NCBI RefSeq assembly: GCF_000203975.2
Contig: NZ_AFCF02000008.1
Location: 642,983 to 706,982, forward strand
Origin: Leisingera sp. ANG1
GTDB lineage: Bacteria; Pseudomonadota; Alphaproteobacteria; Rhodobacterales; Rhodobacteraceae
Direction: 5' to 3'
Length of the DNA stretch: 64,000 bases
Below are positions 7,735 through 17,073 of the stretch, piece after piece. The position numbers and the translations under genes were made by a program. A model generated the notes under the pieces. It was not told the origin of the DNA. It saw only the letters and a program-made list of their open reading frames with translations, and ran no database searches. Numbering within the stretch: the first letter of the stretch is position 1; every line of letters starts with the position of its first letter.

Positions 7735-8751
7735 TCAGACGGGCCACAGCCACCAGACATAGGCACCATATCCTGCCAGCAGCACCGCCCCCTCGCGCCG
7801 GGACACTTGCAGGCCAGTCCAGGCCAAGGCCAGAAACGCCACTGTAACGCCCAGCATGACCACGTTGCCGAAACCGGCAATCCGCTCCGGCACCTCTGAC
7901 GGGGCGATCAATGCAGTGGCGCCGCCGATGCCCATCAGGTTGTAAATGTTGGAACCGATGATGTTGCCGAATGCCATCTCTCCCTGCCGCCGCAGCGCGG
8001 CTGCAACCGAGGTCGCAAATTCCGGTGCCGAGGTGCCTACCGCCACAATCGTCAGGCCGATCACCGTTTCGGACACCTGCATCATCCGCGCCAGCTGCAC
8101 CGCCCCGTCGACCAGCAGCCCGCCGCCGCCGAGCACCAGCACCAGCCCGCCCAGCGTCGTGGCAAGCGGGCGCCACAGCGGCAGTCTGGCCGTGTGTGCA
8201 GGTGAAACTGCCGGATCCACCCCCTCCAGCGCGGCGGCCTTGTCAAACAATGCTCCGTGCTCTGCAGCAGGTGCTGTCCGTTCCTGCCGGATGGCGAACC
8301 AGACATAGACCGCCAGTGCCAGCACAAAGGCCAGTCCGGCAGTCCGCGTCACCGGAACCGTTGCGGCAAGCGCAGCAAAGATCACCGTAGCCGCCAGCAT
8401 GACACCGCCATCGCGCCGCAGCGCCGCCGACTGCACCGCTATCGGTGCGATCAGCGCCGACACGCCGGCAATCAGCAGTATATTGGCAATGTTGGAACCG
8501 GTGATATTGCCATAGGCGATCCCCGGCGCCCCGGCCAGCGCTGCCCGGACCGAGGTCACCAGTTCCGGCGCAGAGGTGCCAAAGCCCACCAGGGTCAGGC
8601 CAATCACCAGCGGCGACACCCTGAACCGCTCCGCCACGCGCACGGCGCCGCGCACCAGAAACTCGCCGCCAAGGATCAGCAGCAACATCCCGCCCAGAAG
8701 CGGCAGCCAGACTTCAAACACGAGAAACGTCTCCAAGGTCGGCCATGTCAT
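7735..8751 (-). CDS. Calcium/sodium antiporter, CaCA family (YrbG-like)
   Basis: A 338-residue inner-membrane protein with the two inverted alpha repeats of the CaCA family: VGFGTSAPELVTSV near residue 55 with GNITGSNIANILL, and VAVGTSAPEFATSV near 227 with GNIIGSNIYNLMG. The acidic residues of the two GTSAPE motifs coordinate the exchanged cation. About ten membrane segments flank a hydrophilic central loop near 155-190, as in the family, which exchanges Ca2+ for Na+ or H+. The ATG at 8751 is used; a GTG at 8781 would add ten residues, and neither has a strong ribosome-binding site. It overlaps nothing and is convergent with the DUF2270 gene 6 bp away. Confidence 0.9.
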   Translation of the reverse strand: MTWPTLETFLVFEVWLPLLGGMLLLILGGEFLVRGAVRVAERFRVSPLVIGLTLVGFGTSAPELVTSVRAALAGAPGIAYGNITGSNIANILLIAGVSALIAPIAVQSAALRRDGGVMLAATVIFAALAATVPVTRTAGLAFVLALAVYVWFAIRQERTAPAAEHGALFDKAAALEGVDPAVSPAHTARLPLWRPLATTLGGLVLVLGGGGLLVDGAVQLARMMQVSETVIGLTIVAVGTSAPEFATSVAAALRRQGEMAFGNIIGSNIYNLMGIGGATALIAPSEVPERIAGFGNVVMLGVTVAFLALAWTGLQVSRREGAVLLAGYGAYVWWLWPV

Positions 8752-8934
8752 GTCCAAGGCCGCACAGCCTGCACCGCTCACCTGCCGGTCCGGCGATGCC
8801 TGCGCCGGGCGCTTTCAGTGGGTGCCTGCGCAGAAAATGATATCGCACCCCATCCGGTTTCAAGGGGCTTGCAATAAATCCGCTTTCCCCGGCTCCCAGA
8901 TCAGGATCCGCTCATCCTGCACCGCCGGCGCAAC

Positions 8935-8966
8935 GAAAAAGGGCCGCCCTCGGGGGCAGCCCTTTC
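8935..8966 (-). terminator. Terminator of the ccoNOQP operon
   Basis: On the minus strand an AAAGGGCTGCC/GGGCGGCCCTTT hairpin with a short loop runs into TTTTT, about 27 nt after the ccoP stop codon. Its position and U-tract fit the end of the ccoNOQP transcript. Confidence 0.75.
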
Positions 8967-8992
8967 TGCTTTCCCGCCAATCCGGGCCTGGC

Positions 8993-9862
8993 TTATTCGC
9001 CACCGCCCAGCTGGTGGACATAGGCCGACACCGCGCGGATCTGCGCCTCTGTCAGGCGGGTATTCCAGGCCGGCATCACGCCATAGCGCGAGTTGCTGAC
9101 AGTCTCGGTCAGCGTGCCGTAGTCGCCGCCATAGAGCCAGATCGCATCCGCCAGGTTCGGCGCGCCCTGCGCGCGGTCGCCGGTGCCGTCTTCCATGTGG
9201 CAGGAGGCACAGTTGTCGGCAAAGACAACCGAACCGGCTTCGACCTTGGACGCATCCTGAGGCTCGCCCGACAGCGACATCACATAGTTGACCACCTGAG
9301 AGATCTCTTCCTTCTCAAGCAGCTCGTCGCGGCCGAATGCAGGCATCTCGGAATAGCGCGCTTCGTCGCTGTCCTCGTTGCGGATGCCGTGGGTGATGGT
9401 GGCGTGAATATCCTCCACCGAGCCGCCCCAGAGCCAGTCGTCGTCCAACAGGTTCGGATAGCCCTTGGCGCCAGCCGCACCAGAACCGTGACACTGGGCG
9501 CACCAGGTCTTGAACACGGCAGAACCCGCGGATACCGCATAGGGACCCAGTTCCGCATCTTCCGCGATGGCGGTCAGCTCAGCCGCCTCCAGCTTGGCAT
9601 TGACCGGCGCGTTGGCTTCTTCCACCGCAGTGATCTCCGCCGCGACATCGGCCCGGGTCGACCAGCCAAGCACCCCCGCGGTGGCGCCGTTGATCAGCGG
9701 CCAGGCCGGATAGGCGACGGTGTACAGAACGCCCCAGATGATGGTGGCATAGAAGGTCCACAGCCACCAGCGCGGCATCGGGTTGTCGAATTCCTCGATC
9801 CCGTCCCACTCATGGCCGGTGGTGTTCGGATCGCCTTCGAATTTCTGCGATTTCTTGCTCAT
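8993..9862 (-). CDS. ccoP: cbb3-type cytochrome c oxidase subunit III (dihaem)
   Basis: CcoP, 289 residues: an N-terminal domain with a membrane anchor (residues 34-60, [18 protein letters not shown]) and two cytochrome c domains with CAQCH near 145 and CASCH near 233. These haems pass electrons from the bc1 complex to CcoO and CcoN. The start overlaps the ccoQ stop by 4 nt, so translation is probably coupled. Fourth gene of ccoNOQP; the maturation genes ccoGHIS do not follow. Confidence 0.97.
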   Translation of the reverse strand: MSKKSQKFEGDPNTTGHEWDGIEEFDNPMPRWWLWTFYATIIWGVLYTVAYPAWPLINGATAGVLGWSTRADVAAEITAVEEANAPVNAKLEAAELTAIAEDAELGPYAVSAGSAVFKTWCAQCHGSGAAGAKGYPNLLDDDWLWGGSVEDIHATITHGIRNEDSDEARYSEMPAFGRDELLEKEEISQVVNYVMSLSGEPQDASKVEAGSVVFADNCASCHMEDGTGDRAQGAPNLADAIWLYGGDYGTLTETVSNSRYGVMPAWNTRLTEAQIRAVSAYVHQLGGGE

Positions 9863-10065
9863 GCCCTCGCCTCCTTAGTCGCGGCGGGTTGGTCCTGGCT
9901 GGGCGCAGGTGCGTCGTCATGCCGGAACGGAATGTTTGCGGTGTCCTTGTAGGCCTTGGTGCTGCCCGGGCGGAACGCCCAGACAATCACACCAATGAAA
10001 AAGGTGAACAGGAACAGCAGCATCCAGCTGTCGGCGAACTGCCTGAGGAGTGTGTAGAGTTCCAT
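9859..10065 (-). CDS. ccoQ: cbb3-type cytochrome c oxidase subunit IV
   Basis: CcoQ, 68 residues, with one membrane helix ([18 protein letters not shown]) followed by a polar tail rich in Ala, Pro and Asp. In the family this small subunit stabilises the cbb3 complex and is often poorly conserved. It lies 11 bp after ccoO and overlaps ccoP, in the standard operon order. Identification rests on position and topology more than sequence. Confidence 0.92.
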   Translation of the reverse strand: MELYTLLRQFADSWMLLFLFTFFIGVIVWAFRPGSTKAYKDTANIPFRHDDAPAPSQDQPAATKEARA

Positions 10066-10076
10066 ACCATCCTCCC

Positions 10077-10805
10077 TCAGCGGCTCGCGTCCGGGGTGAA
10101 GGTCGAGAAGTCGACCAGCGTGCCCAGCATCTGCAGATAAGCGATCAGCGCATCGGCCTCGGAGATCCCCGGCTTGCCATCAAAGTTACGCACATTGATG
10201 TCCTCGCCATAACGCTCCAGCAGCCCGTCATAGTCGCTGTCCGGGTCGGCCTGGGCGCGGAAGTCAGCCTGCGCAGCCTCGATCATCTCGTCGCTGTAGG
10301 GCGTGCCCAAGAGCGCGTTGGTGGCCATGATGTCGCCGATGTATTTGCCGTCGATCTTCTTCTCTTCGAGGAAGCCGTACTTCGGCATCACCGATTCCGG
10401 CACCACCGACTGCGGGTCGCGCAGGTGGTCTGCGTGCCACTCATCCGAGTAGCGGCCGCCGACGCGGGCCAGATCCGGCCCGGTCCGCTTGGAACCCCAC
10501 TGGAACGGACGGTCGTACATCGACTCCGCTGCCAGCGAGTAGTGGCCGTAACGCTCGACCTCGTCGCGCATCGGACGGATCATCTGGCTGTGGCAGACAT
10601 AGCAGCCTTCCCGGATGTAGACCTCGCGGCCCGCCATCTCGAGCGGGGTGTAGGGACGCATGCCCTCCACCTTCTCGATGGTGTTTTCCAGGTAGAACAG
10701 CGGTGCGATCTGCACCAGGCCGCCGATGGTCACGACCAGGAAGCTGAAGATCAGCAGCAGGGTCGCGTTGGTCTCGAGGATCTTATGTTTGTCGAGAATA
10801 GACAT
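10077..10805 (-). CDS. ccoO: cbb3-type cytochrome c oxidase subunit II (monohaem)
   Basis: CcoO, 242 residues. An N-terminal membrane anchor ([20 protein letters not shown]) is followed by a periplasmic monohaem cytochrome c domain with [12 protein letters not shown] near 67 and a conserved [17 protein letters not shown] region near 140-158, typical of this subunit. It relays electrons from CcoP to the binuclear centre of CcoN. It starts 14 bp after ccoN ends. Confidence 0.97.
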   Translation of the reverse strand: MSILDKHKILETNATLLLIFSFLVVTIGGLVQIAPLFYLENTIEKVEGMRPYTPLEMAGREVYIREGCYVCHSQMIRPMRDEVERYGHYSLAAESMYDRPFQWGSKRTGPDLARVGGRYSDEWHADHLRDPQSVVPESVMPKYGFLEEKKIDGKYIGDIMATNALLGTPYSDEMIEAAQADFRAQADPDSDYDGLLERYGEDINVRNFDGKPGISEADALIAYLQMLGTLVDFSTFTPDASR

Positions 10806-10819
10806 AGCTTCCTGGCTCC

Positions 10820-12430
10820 TTATTCAGCCGGGACCTGGACCGTCAGGCTGGCCTCTTTGGCCGGCGCCTTACGGACCGTCATCCACAGGTTGTAGCACAT
10901 GATGATGGAACCCGCGAGGAACATCACCCCGCCCAAGCCCCGCACCACATACATCGGGAACTTCGCTGCCACGGTGTCGGCAAAGGAGTTCACCAGGAAG
11001 CCGTTGGCGTCCACTTCACGCCACATCAGGCCTTCCATGATACCGGTCACCCACATCGATGCGGCATAGAGAATGATGCCCATGGTGGCGAGCCAGAAGT
11101 GCCAGGAGACCAGGCGCAGGCTGTACAGGCTCTCGCGCTTCCACAGCGCCGGCACCAGATAGTAGAGCGCGCCGAAGGTGATCATGCCGTTCCAGCCCAG
11201 CGCGCCGGAATGCACGTGGCCAATGGTCCAGTCGGTGTAGTGCGACAGCGAGTTCACCGCGCGGATCGACATCATCGGCCCCTCAAAGGTGGACATGCCG
11301 TAGAAGCCCAGCGAGATCACCATCATCCGGATCACCGGGTCGGTGCGCAGCTTGTCCCAAGCGCCCGACAGGGTCATCAGGCCGTTGATCATGCCGCCCC
11401 AGGAGGGCATCCACAGGATCACCGACATCACCATGCCCAGGGTCGAGGCCCAATCCGGCAGCGCGGTGTAGTGCAGGTGGTGCGGACCGGCCCAGATATA
11501 GAGGAAGATCAGCGCCCAGAAGTGGATGATCGACAGCTTGTAGGAGAACACCGGACGCTCGGCCTGTTTCGGGATGAAGTAATACATCATGCCCAGGAAG
11601 CCCGCGGTCAGGAAGAAGCCCACAGCGTTGTGGCCGTACCACCACTGGATCATAGCATCCTGCACGCCCGGCCACACGATGACCGACTTGGAGCCCCAGA
11701 TCGAAACCGGGATGGTCATGTTGTTGATCAGGTGCAGCATCGCCACGGTGACGATGAAGGACAGGTAGAACCAGTTCGCCACATAGATATGCGGCTCCTT
11801 GCGCTTGATGATGGTGCCCAGGAACACTGCCAGATAGGCCACCCAGACGATGGTCAGCCACAGGTCGACGTACCATTCGGGCTCGGCGTATTCCTTAGAT
11901 TGGGTGCCGCCCAGCAGATAGCCGGTCGCCGCCAGCACGATGAACAGCTGGTAGCCCCAGAACACGAACCAGGCCAGGTTGCCGCCCCAAAGGCGCGCCG
12001 CGGAGGTCCGCTGCACCACATAAAAGGAGGTCGCAATCAGCGCGTTGCCGCCAAAGGCAAAGATCACCGCAGAGGTGTGCAGCGGGCGCAGGCGGCCAAA
12101 GTTGGCCAGGCCCTCGGCCCATTCGAAGTTCAGCGCCGGAAACGCCAGCTGAAACGCGATGAAGGTCCCCGCCAGGAACCCGACCACACCCCAGAAGGCG
12201 GTTGCAATCGTGCCAGCGCGGATCACGCTGTCGAAATACTCATTTTCCAGACCGGCGGGTGCCATTTTCGGCTCGTCGGTTCTGCGCAAAGTGTAGAGAA
12301 ACAGGCCGCCAGCCACGATCATCACGATGATCGCGTGCACCTGGTAAGCCAGATCCCGCGCGTAATTGGTGCCGATCATCGCAAACAGCGTGACCAAACC
12401 AAGCGCTATCAGCTTGATATAATTAGACAT
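10820..12430 (-). CDS. ccoN: cbb3-type cytochrome c oxidase subunit I
   Basis: CcoN, 536 residues and about twelve membrane helices, the catalytic subunit that reduces oxygen at the haem b3-CuB centre with very high affinity. Conserved features include [18 protein letters not shown] with the CuB-ligand region, the HHLHYT loop and the [11 protein letters not shown] segment with late haem ligands. The ATG at 12430 (MSNYIKL) has GGGA six nt upstream. A perfect FNR box lies 93-106 bp upstream, as expected of an FnrL-activated low-oxygen oxidase operon. Confidence 0.97.
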   Translation of the reverse strand: MSNYIKLIALGLVTLFAMIGTNYARDLAYQVHAIIVMIVAGGLFLYTLRRTDEPKMAPAGLENEYFDSVIRAGTIATAFWGVVGFLAGTFIAFQLAFPALNFEWAEGLANFGRLRPLHTSAVIFAFGGNALIATSFYVVQRTSAARLWGGNLAWFVFWGYQLFIVLAATGYLLGGTQSKEYAEPEWYVDLWLTIVWVAYLAVFLGTIIKRKEPHIYVANWFYLSFIVTVAMLHLINNMTIPVSIWGSKSVIVWPGVQDAMIQWWYGHNAVGFFLTAGFLGMMYYFIPKQAERPVFSYKLSIIHFWALIFLYIWAGPHHLHYTALPDWASTLGMVMSVILWMPSWGGMINGLMTLSGAWDKLRTDPVIRMMVISLGFYGMSTFEGPMMSIRAVNSLSHYTDWTIGHVHSGALGWNGMITFGALYYLVPALWKRESLYSLRLVSWHFWLATMGIILYAASMWVTGIMEGLMWREVDANGFLVNSFADTVAAKFPMYVVRGLGGVMFLAGSIIMCYNLWMTVRKAPAKEASLTVQVPAE

Positions 12431-12522
12431 CTTGCGTCCCTTTGCCATGCCCCCGCGATTCTTGCGAAACCGGAGACGTTATTAGACCGCGCCCTTCATG
12501 CAAAACGCGCCTTTCTGCCGCC

Positions 12523-12536
12523 TTGATCTGCATCAA
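12523..12536. promoter_or_regulatory. FNR/FnrL box between ccoN and usp
   Basis: TTGATCTGCATCAA, a perfect TTGAT-N4-ATCAA palindrome. It sits 93 bp before ccoN on one side and 99 bp before the universal stress protein gene on the other, so it can serve either or both. FnrL activation of cbb3 oxidase is established in Rhodobacter; here it is inferred. No convincing -10 hexamer lies at ideal distance on either side. Confidence 0.85.
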
Positions 12537-12635
12537 GACATTTCCGGGCAACATGTGACACTTCTTCCCGAGCAGTGAAACTCCACGCACCAGCACCCGT
12601 CAGGATTGCGGTGCACTTTCCGCCGAGAGGTGTCA

Positions 12636-13475
12636 ATGTCCTACAAGTCCTTACTTACCGTTCTGACAGCTGCGGACACCGCAGCGGCGCCTTTGGCGCA
12701 AATTGCGGCCCTGGCTGAGGAATTCGGCGCCCATGCCGATGCGCTCTGCCTCGGAGTGGACCGCACCCAGACAGGATACTACTATGCCGGCGCCAATGCG
12801 ATGGTGCTGCAGGAAACCCTGGCCCGAGCGCAGGAAGAGGCCGAAGAGGTTCAGGCCCGGGCCGATGCGATCCTGCAGCAGGCGGGCGTGGCCTACGGCA
12901 CCGACAGCGGCGTTGCCCAAATCGCAGACATCGGCCGCCATGTGGCGCGCCAGGCACGGTTCTCCGACCTGGTGGTGCTGGGCCAGCCCTATGGATCCGG
13001 CAAACGTGCCGAGGCAGAACCGATCGTCGAAGCCGCCCTGTTCGAGGGCCGCGCGCCGGTGCTGGTGGTGCCGGACAAGGGCGCGCCGCTGAAGCAGCCC
13101 AAGACTGTACTGGTCGCGTGGAACGAAAGCATCGAGGCAATGACCTCGATCCGCCGTGCGATGCCGTTCCTGCAGGGCGCGGAACTGGTCCGCATCGCGG
13201 TGATCGACCCGCCGCAGCATGGCCCCGAACGCTCCGATCCCGGCGGCATGCTGGCGCAGATGCTGGCCCGCCACGGGGTCAATTGCGAGATCGACGTGCT
13301 CAGCAAGACGCTGACCCGGGTGTCGGACGTGCTGAACCGCCACGCCGCCGACACCGCCGCCGACTTGATCGTGATGGGCGCCTATGGCCACTCCCGCTTC
13401 CGCGAGGCGATCCTGGGCGGCGCCACCCGCAACATGCTGGAGCAGGCCGCGGTACCGGTGCTGATGGCGCACTAG
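12636..13475 (+). CDS. Universal stress protein, tandem UspA domains
   Basis: A 279-residue cytoplasmic protein with two Usp folds. The second domain keeps the ATP-binding pattern GAYGHSRFREAILGGATRN (G-2x-G-9x-G-[S/T]); the first is degenerate (VLGQPYGSGKR). GAGAGG precedes the ATG at 12636 by 6 nt. The gene is divergent from ccoN and shares an FNR-box promoter region with it, which points to induction under low oxygen, a common setting for Usp proteins near cbb3 oxidase genes. The precise activity is unknown. Confidence 0.9.
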   Translation: MSYKSLLTVLTAADTAAAPLAQIAALAEEFGAHADALCLGVDRTQTGYYYAGANAMVLQETLARAQEEAEEVQARADAILQQAGVAYGTDSGVAQIADIGRHVARQARFSDLVVLGQPYGSGKRAEAEPIVEAALFEGRAPVLVVPDKGAPLKQPKTVLVAWNESIEAMTSIRRAMPFLQGAELVRIAVIDPPQHGPERSDPGGMLAQMLARHGVNCEIDVLSKTLTRVSDVLNRHAADTAADLIVMGAYGHSRFREAILGGATRNMLEQAAVPVLMAH

Positions 13476-13497
13476 GGCCAGCCAGGTTACACAACAG

Positions 13498-13524
13498 AAA
13501 GGCGCTCCGCAGGGCGCCTTTTTT
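13498..13524 (+). terminator. Terminator after usp
   Basis: AAAGGCGC, a short loop and GGCGCCTTTTTT, 22 nt after the usp stop codon, with a six-T run on the plus strand. The As before the stem would give weaker termination for the convergent glsB-like gene. Confidence 0.8.
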
Positions 13525-13540
13525 GTTTCCGCGGCTGGAC

Positions 13541-13798
13541 CTAGCTTGCCTTGCGTATCAGGCCGATCAGGAACAGCAGGATCACCGCGCCGATGGTGGC
13601 GTGGATCAGCGACCAGAAAAAGCCGCCGCCCGCGGCAAACCCCAGCGCCGGAAAGATGGTGCCGGCCAGGAAGGCACCGACCACGCCGACAATGATATTG
13701 CCAAGGATGCCAAAGCCGCGCCCCTGCATGATCTTGCCCGACAGCCAGCCCGCCAGCGCCCCGATGATCAGCATCCCGATCAGACTTCCAAACTGCAT
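13541..13798 (-). CDS. GlsB/YeaQ/YmgE-family stress response membrane protein
   Basis: An 85-residue protein with three membrane helices and the glycine-rich pattern of the transglycosylase-associated family: GALAGWLSGKIMQGRGFG, then ILGNIIVGVVGAFLAG. Members are small inner-membrane proteins linked to envelope stress; no enzymatic role is established. GGAGG six nt before the ATG at 13798 favours this start over the ATG at 13810. It is convergent with usp. Confidence 0.85.
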   Translation of the reverse strand: MQFGSLIGMLIIGALAGWLSGKIMQGRGFGILGNIIVGVVGAFLAGTIFPALGFAAGGGFFWSLIHATIGAVILLFLIGLIRKAS

Positions 13799-13883
13799 TG
13801 CCGCCTCCATGTGTTGTTACCGCAATAGTAGAACACAACCGCGGCTCCGGGTCACCCGCTGCCGTCAGGTCCGTAAATCCAAG

Positions 13884-13964
13884 CTTCTCCCGCCCGTCGT
13901 CCGCCTTTCCTGCGAAAGGCGCCCTCCCGTTGGGCCGGGCACGTGCGGGCGCGGGAGAGCCCCG
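13884..13964. repeat. Dispersed GC-rich intergenic repeat, copy 1
   Basis: Begins CTTCTCCCGCCCGTCG, contains CGCCTTTC..GAAAGGCG and CTCCCGTTGGGC, and ends TGCGGGCGCGGGAGAGCC. The same landmarks in the same order recur at 18500-18637, and the right-hand part at 40402-40484. The ends are imperfect inverted repeats of each other. It lies between the start of the glsB-like gene and the end of the SHMT-like gene. Confidence 0.65.
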
Positions 13965-13988
13965 TTTTAGCGTCCCGCCTGTCTGGCC

Positions 13989-15308
13989 TCAGCGCACGTA
14001 GTGCATGCCCTGGAAGGCGGCGCGGAATTCGGCAACCTCTGCTGCCATGGCTGCCGGGTCCTCCGTCCGCAAGGCCCGGGTGATCAGCTCCGCCAGCTGG
14101 GGCGCATGCTTCACGGTGACGCCGCGGCGCACCAGTTCCGGCGTGCCGATGCGCAGCCCGTTCATGTCGCCCGGCACCTCCGCGATGGGCAGGCCGATGC
14201 CGCAGGCCAGGAAGCCCGCCTTGCGCAGATGCTTCGACGCCGCCTGGCCACCGCCGAACTCCGCCGCCTCCAGTGCAAACTGATGCGACTGGGTCATGCC
14301 GCGCGCAGCGGCAAAGACCGGCAGCCCCTGCCCGGCCAGCGCCTCGGCCAGGGCCAGCGACAGATCTGCCATTGCCTTGGCATAGTCCGCGCCATGCTCC
14401 ACCCAGTCCAAGAGGCTCATCGCCAGTGCCGCCGATTTGGCCGCATCAAAGTTCGCGGTCATGCCGGGAAAGGCGATGGCATCCAGCCGCTCGGCGATGT
14501 CCGCATCGTTGGTGACGATCAGCCCGCCAGCCGGGCCGCCCAGGCTCTTGTAGGTGCTCATCGTCATCAGATGCGCGCCCTGCTCCAGCGGGTTGCCCCA
14601 ATGGCCGCCCGCGATCATGCCGCACTGGTGGGCTGCGTCGAACAGCACCTTGGCGCCCACCTCATCCGCAATCGCCCGTATCTCCGGCACCGGATGCGGG
14701 AACAGATTGAGGCTGCCGCCGATGGTGATCAGTTTGGGCTGCACCTCGCGCGCCAGATCGCGCAGCGCGTCCAGATCGACGGTGTAGCCATCGCCGTCCA
14801 CCGGCGCCGGATGGGTTTGCAGCCCGTAAAGCCCGGCACAGCCGCCCGCGTGATGGGTTACATGCCCGCCCACCGCGGCGGGCGGTGCAATGATTGCATC
14901 ACCGGGTTTGGTCAGCGCCATGAAGCCATAGAGATTGGCCAGCGCGCCAGATCCCACCCGGATCTCCGCATAGCGCGCATTGAAGACCTGTGCCGCGACC
15001 TCAGCGGCGATCACCTCGATCTCCTCGATGGCTTCCAGCCCCATCTCGTATTTGTCGCCGGGGTAACCCAGCGACGGGCGGCTTCCAAGGCCGGTTGCCA
15101 GCAACGCCTCAGCCGCCGGGTTCATCACATTGGTGGCCGGGTTCAGGTTGAAACAGTCGCGGTCGTGGATTTCCGCATTGCGGTCCGCCAGCGCGGTCAG
15201 CCGCGCAGCGGTCTCTGCACTGGTGGCAGCGGCGGTCTTGGCGGCCACGGTCTGCACGTAGTCTTCGCAGGCGGCGGGCACCCAGTTGCGGCGGGCAAGC
15301 TCTGTCAT
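13989..15308 (-). CDS. SHMT-family PLP enzyme with altered catalytic residues
   Basis: A 439-residue fold-type I PLP enzyme resembling serine hydroxymethyltransferase: GSGALANLYGFMALTKPGD, GGHVTHH, DAAHQCG (Asp224 and His227) and the PLP lysine in STYKSLGGPAGG (Lys254). Positions that in true SHMT read Glu57 (AEGYPG), His228 (THK) and Arg235 (GPRGG) are here Leu80, Tyr253 and Ala260, so a folate-dependent serine reaction is doubtful; an aldolase or transaldolase acting on a beta-hydroxy amino acid is a better guess. GAAGGAGA precedes the ATG at 15308. It is divergent from a LysR gene that probably regulates it. Confidence 0.8.
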   Translation of the reverse strand: MTELARRNWVPAACEDYVQTVAAKTAAATSAETAARLTALADRNAEIHDRDCFNLNPATNVMNPAAEALLATGLGSRPSLGYPGDKYEMGLEAIEEIEVIAAEVAAQVFNARYAEIRVGSGALANLYGFMALTKPGDAIIAPPAAVGGHVTHHAGGCAGLYGLQTHPAPVDGDGYTVDLDALRDLAREVQPKLITIGGSLNLFPHPVPEIRAIADEVGAKVLFDAAHQCGMIAGGHWGNPLEQGAHLMTMSTYKSLGGPAGGLIVTNDADIAERLDAIAFPGMTANFDAAKSAALAMSLLDWVEHGADYAKAMADLSLALAEALAGQGLPVFAAARGMTQSHQFALEAAEFGGGQAASKHLRKAGFLACGIGLPIAEVPGDMNGLRIGTPELVRRGVTVKHAPQLAELITRALRTEDPAAMAAEVAEFRAAFQGMHYVR

Positions 15309-15383
15309 GGTCTGTCTCCTTCGCGCAGTGGCGGGTTTCTCTCTGCCCCCATCAAACCGCCAATGCCCCCTTGCGCGCAAATC

Positions 15384-15399
15384 AGTTTTCCAGAAAACT
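15384..15399. promoter_or_regulatory. Candidate LysR operator
   Basis: AGTTTTC-CA-GAAAACT, seven-bp perfect arms with a two-base centre, in the 117-bp divergent promoter between the SHMT-like gene and its LysR neighbour. It is 27 bp before the LysR start codon. Position and symmetry suggest the regulator's own binding site; not tested. Confidence 0.45.
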
Positions 15400-15425
15400 A
15401 GGGCTAGAAAAATTGAGGCTAAGCC

Positions 15426-16298
15426 ATGGCTGTTTCCCCGCCCCCTGCCCAATCGCTGCCGCTGACCGCCTTGCGCGCCTTTGAGGCCGCCGCCCGGCTC
15501 GGCGGGTTCTCTGCGGCCGCGCAGGAGCTGGGGGTGACCCCCGGCGCGGTCTCGGCCCAGATCAAATCGCTGGAGGACGCGCTGCAGGCGCAGTTGTTCC
15601 ATCGCCGCCCCAAGCAGGTGACGCTGACGCCAATTGGCGCGCGGGTGCTGCCGGAATTCTCCGCCGCCTTCGACCAATTGAACGCCGCCACCCGCACCTT
15701 GCGCGAAGAAGCCCAGCCATGCACCGTCCACATCGCCACCCTGCCCGCGATTGCCCAGTTCTGGCTGTCGCCGCGCCTGCCTGCCTTGCGCGCGGCGATG
15801 CCGGAGATGGTGGTGTCGGTCACGGCCACCGAGGAGCCCCCGAACCTCAAGCGCACGCCCTATGACCTGTGCCTGTTCTTCGGCGGCGGCCAGGGCGAAG
15901 TGATAGACCAGGACGTAATATTCCCGGTCTGCGCCCCCGCGCTGGCAGAGCAGCTGCGCACTCCTGCGGACCTGCAGAACGTGCCCTGCCTGTCAGACGC
16001 GGTCTGGGTGCAGGATTGGGAATATTGGCTGCAGGCCGCCTGCCCCGGCGAGACCCTGCACCTGCGGGGGCCGGAATACTCGCTCTACTCGCTGGCAGTG
16101 GAGGAGACCGTCAATGGTGCGGGTGTATTGATCGGCCATCAGGCGCTGGTTGCGCCGCTGCTGGACAGCGGCAAGCTGGTGGCGCCGTTTGCGGTCAAAG
16201 CAGAGCTGCCCCGCGAATTGAGGCTATGGAGCCTGCGCCCCTCCGGCCCGCGCAGCCCGGCAGCAAGGGTGGCGCGCTGGCTGGCGGAAAACGGTTAG
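15426..16298 (+). CDS. LysR-family regulator divergent from the SHMT-like gene
   Basis: A 290-residue GcvA-like LysR protein. The helix-turn-helix lies at residues 12-65 (LTALRAFEAAARLGGFS, then VTPGAVSAQIKSLE), and the substrate-binding domain follows from about 95. By position it should control the divergent SHMT-like enzyme gene, with the substrate or product as likely effector. The start at 15426 fits the family N-terminus. Confidence 0.87.
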   Translation: MAVSPPPAQSLPLTALRAFEAAARLGGFSAAAQELGVTPGAVSAQIKSLEDALQAQLFHRRPKQVTLTPIGARVLPEFSAAFDQLNAATRTLREEAQPCTVHIATLPAIAQFWLSPRLPALRAAMPEMVVSVTATEEPPNLKRTPYDLCLFFGGGQGEVIDQDVIFPVCAPALAEQLRTPADLQNVPCLSDAVWVQDWEYWLQAACPGETLHLRGPEYSLYSLAVEETVNGAGVLIGHQALVAPLLDSGKLVAPFAVKAELPRELRLWSLRPSGPRSPAARVARWLAENG

Positions 16299-16320
16299 AG
16301 AGAACGCGGATTAAGCTGGG

Positions 16321-17061
16321 TCAGCCGAGGAAGCCGCCGTCGCTGTCGTCGCCCGCTTCTTCCATCAGGCGGCGCATATCCGGCACGGTCACATGACGCT
16401 TGCCTTCCAGCTCGATAATGCCGTCCCGCTTCAGCGCGGAGATCTGGCGGCTCACGGTTTCCAGCGTCAGGCCCAGGTAGTCTGCCATCGCCTCCCGCGT
16501 CAGCGGCAGGTCGAACACCATCCGGTTGGTGGCGCCGCCCGGCGTCAGCGTGGCATCACGCCGCGCGATGATTGCCAAGAGGCTCGCGATCTTTTCCCGC
16601 GCGGTCTTGCGGCCCAGCACCAGCATCCACTCGCGCGCGGCGTCGAGTTCATCCAGGGTCATCTCCAGCAGCCGGTGGGCGATATGCGGCGTGCGCTCCA
16701 TCAGCTCCTCAAACGGCTTCTTGCGGAAACAGCACATCACCACATCGGTGGTCGCCGCCACATCGTAAGCCGCGCCTTCACGGCCCGGACGGCCGACAAA
16801 ATCGCTGGGCAGCAGCAGGCCCACCATCTGGGTGCGCCCGTCCTCCATCGTCTGGGTCAGGGAAGCGATGCCGGAAACCACGGAGCCCACGAAGTTCATC
16901 ACGTCACCGGACCAGATGATCGGCTGGCCAGCCTCATAGGTGCGGTAGTATTTGATCGCGTCCAGCGCTTCCAGCTCATCCGCGTTGCAGCGCGCGCACA
17001 CGGCACGGTGACGGATCGGGCAATCGCCGCATCTGGATTGTGACATAATGGGAGCGTTCAT
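16321..17061 (-). CDS. fnrL: FNR-type oxygen-responsive regulator FnrL
   Basis: A 246-residue Crp/Fnr protein. N-terminal cysteines 11, 14, 22 and 25 (CGDCPIRHRAVCARC) plus Cys110/111 supply ligands for an oxygen-labile [4Fe-4S] cluster. Residues 30-150 form the cyclic-nucleotide-type barrel, followed by a dimer helix and the C-terminal helix-turn-helix LTLETVSRQISALKRDG, whose E-SR residues read TTGAT half-sites. In Rhodobacter, FnrL activates hemN and cbb3 oxidase; both are present here with FNR boxes. An ATG at 17046 is an alternative start. Confidence 0.95.
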   Translation of the reverse strand: MNAPIMSQSRCGDCPIRHRAVCARCNADELEALDAIKYYRTYEAGQPIIWSGDVMNFVGSVVSGIASLTQTMEDGRTQMVGLLLPSDFVGRPGREGAAYDVAATTDVVMCCFRKKPFEELMERTPHIAHRLLEMTLDELDAAREWMLVLGRKTAREKIASLLAIIARRDATLTPGGATNRMVFDLPLTREAMADYLGLTLETVSRQISALKRDGIIELEGKRHVTVPDMRRLMEEAGDDSDGGFLG

Positions 17062-17073
17062 TCGCTGGTCCGT

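Noticed and set aside
11099-12526. Plus-strand frame of 475 codons opposite ccoN
   Set aside because: It is His/Gln/Arg-rich antisense of the conserved ccoN gene, an artefact of high GC at third codon positions.
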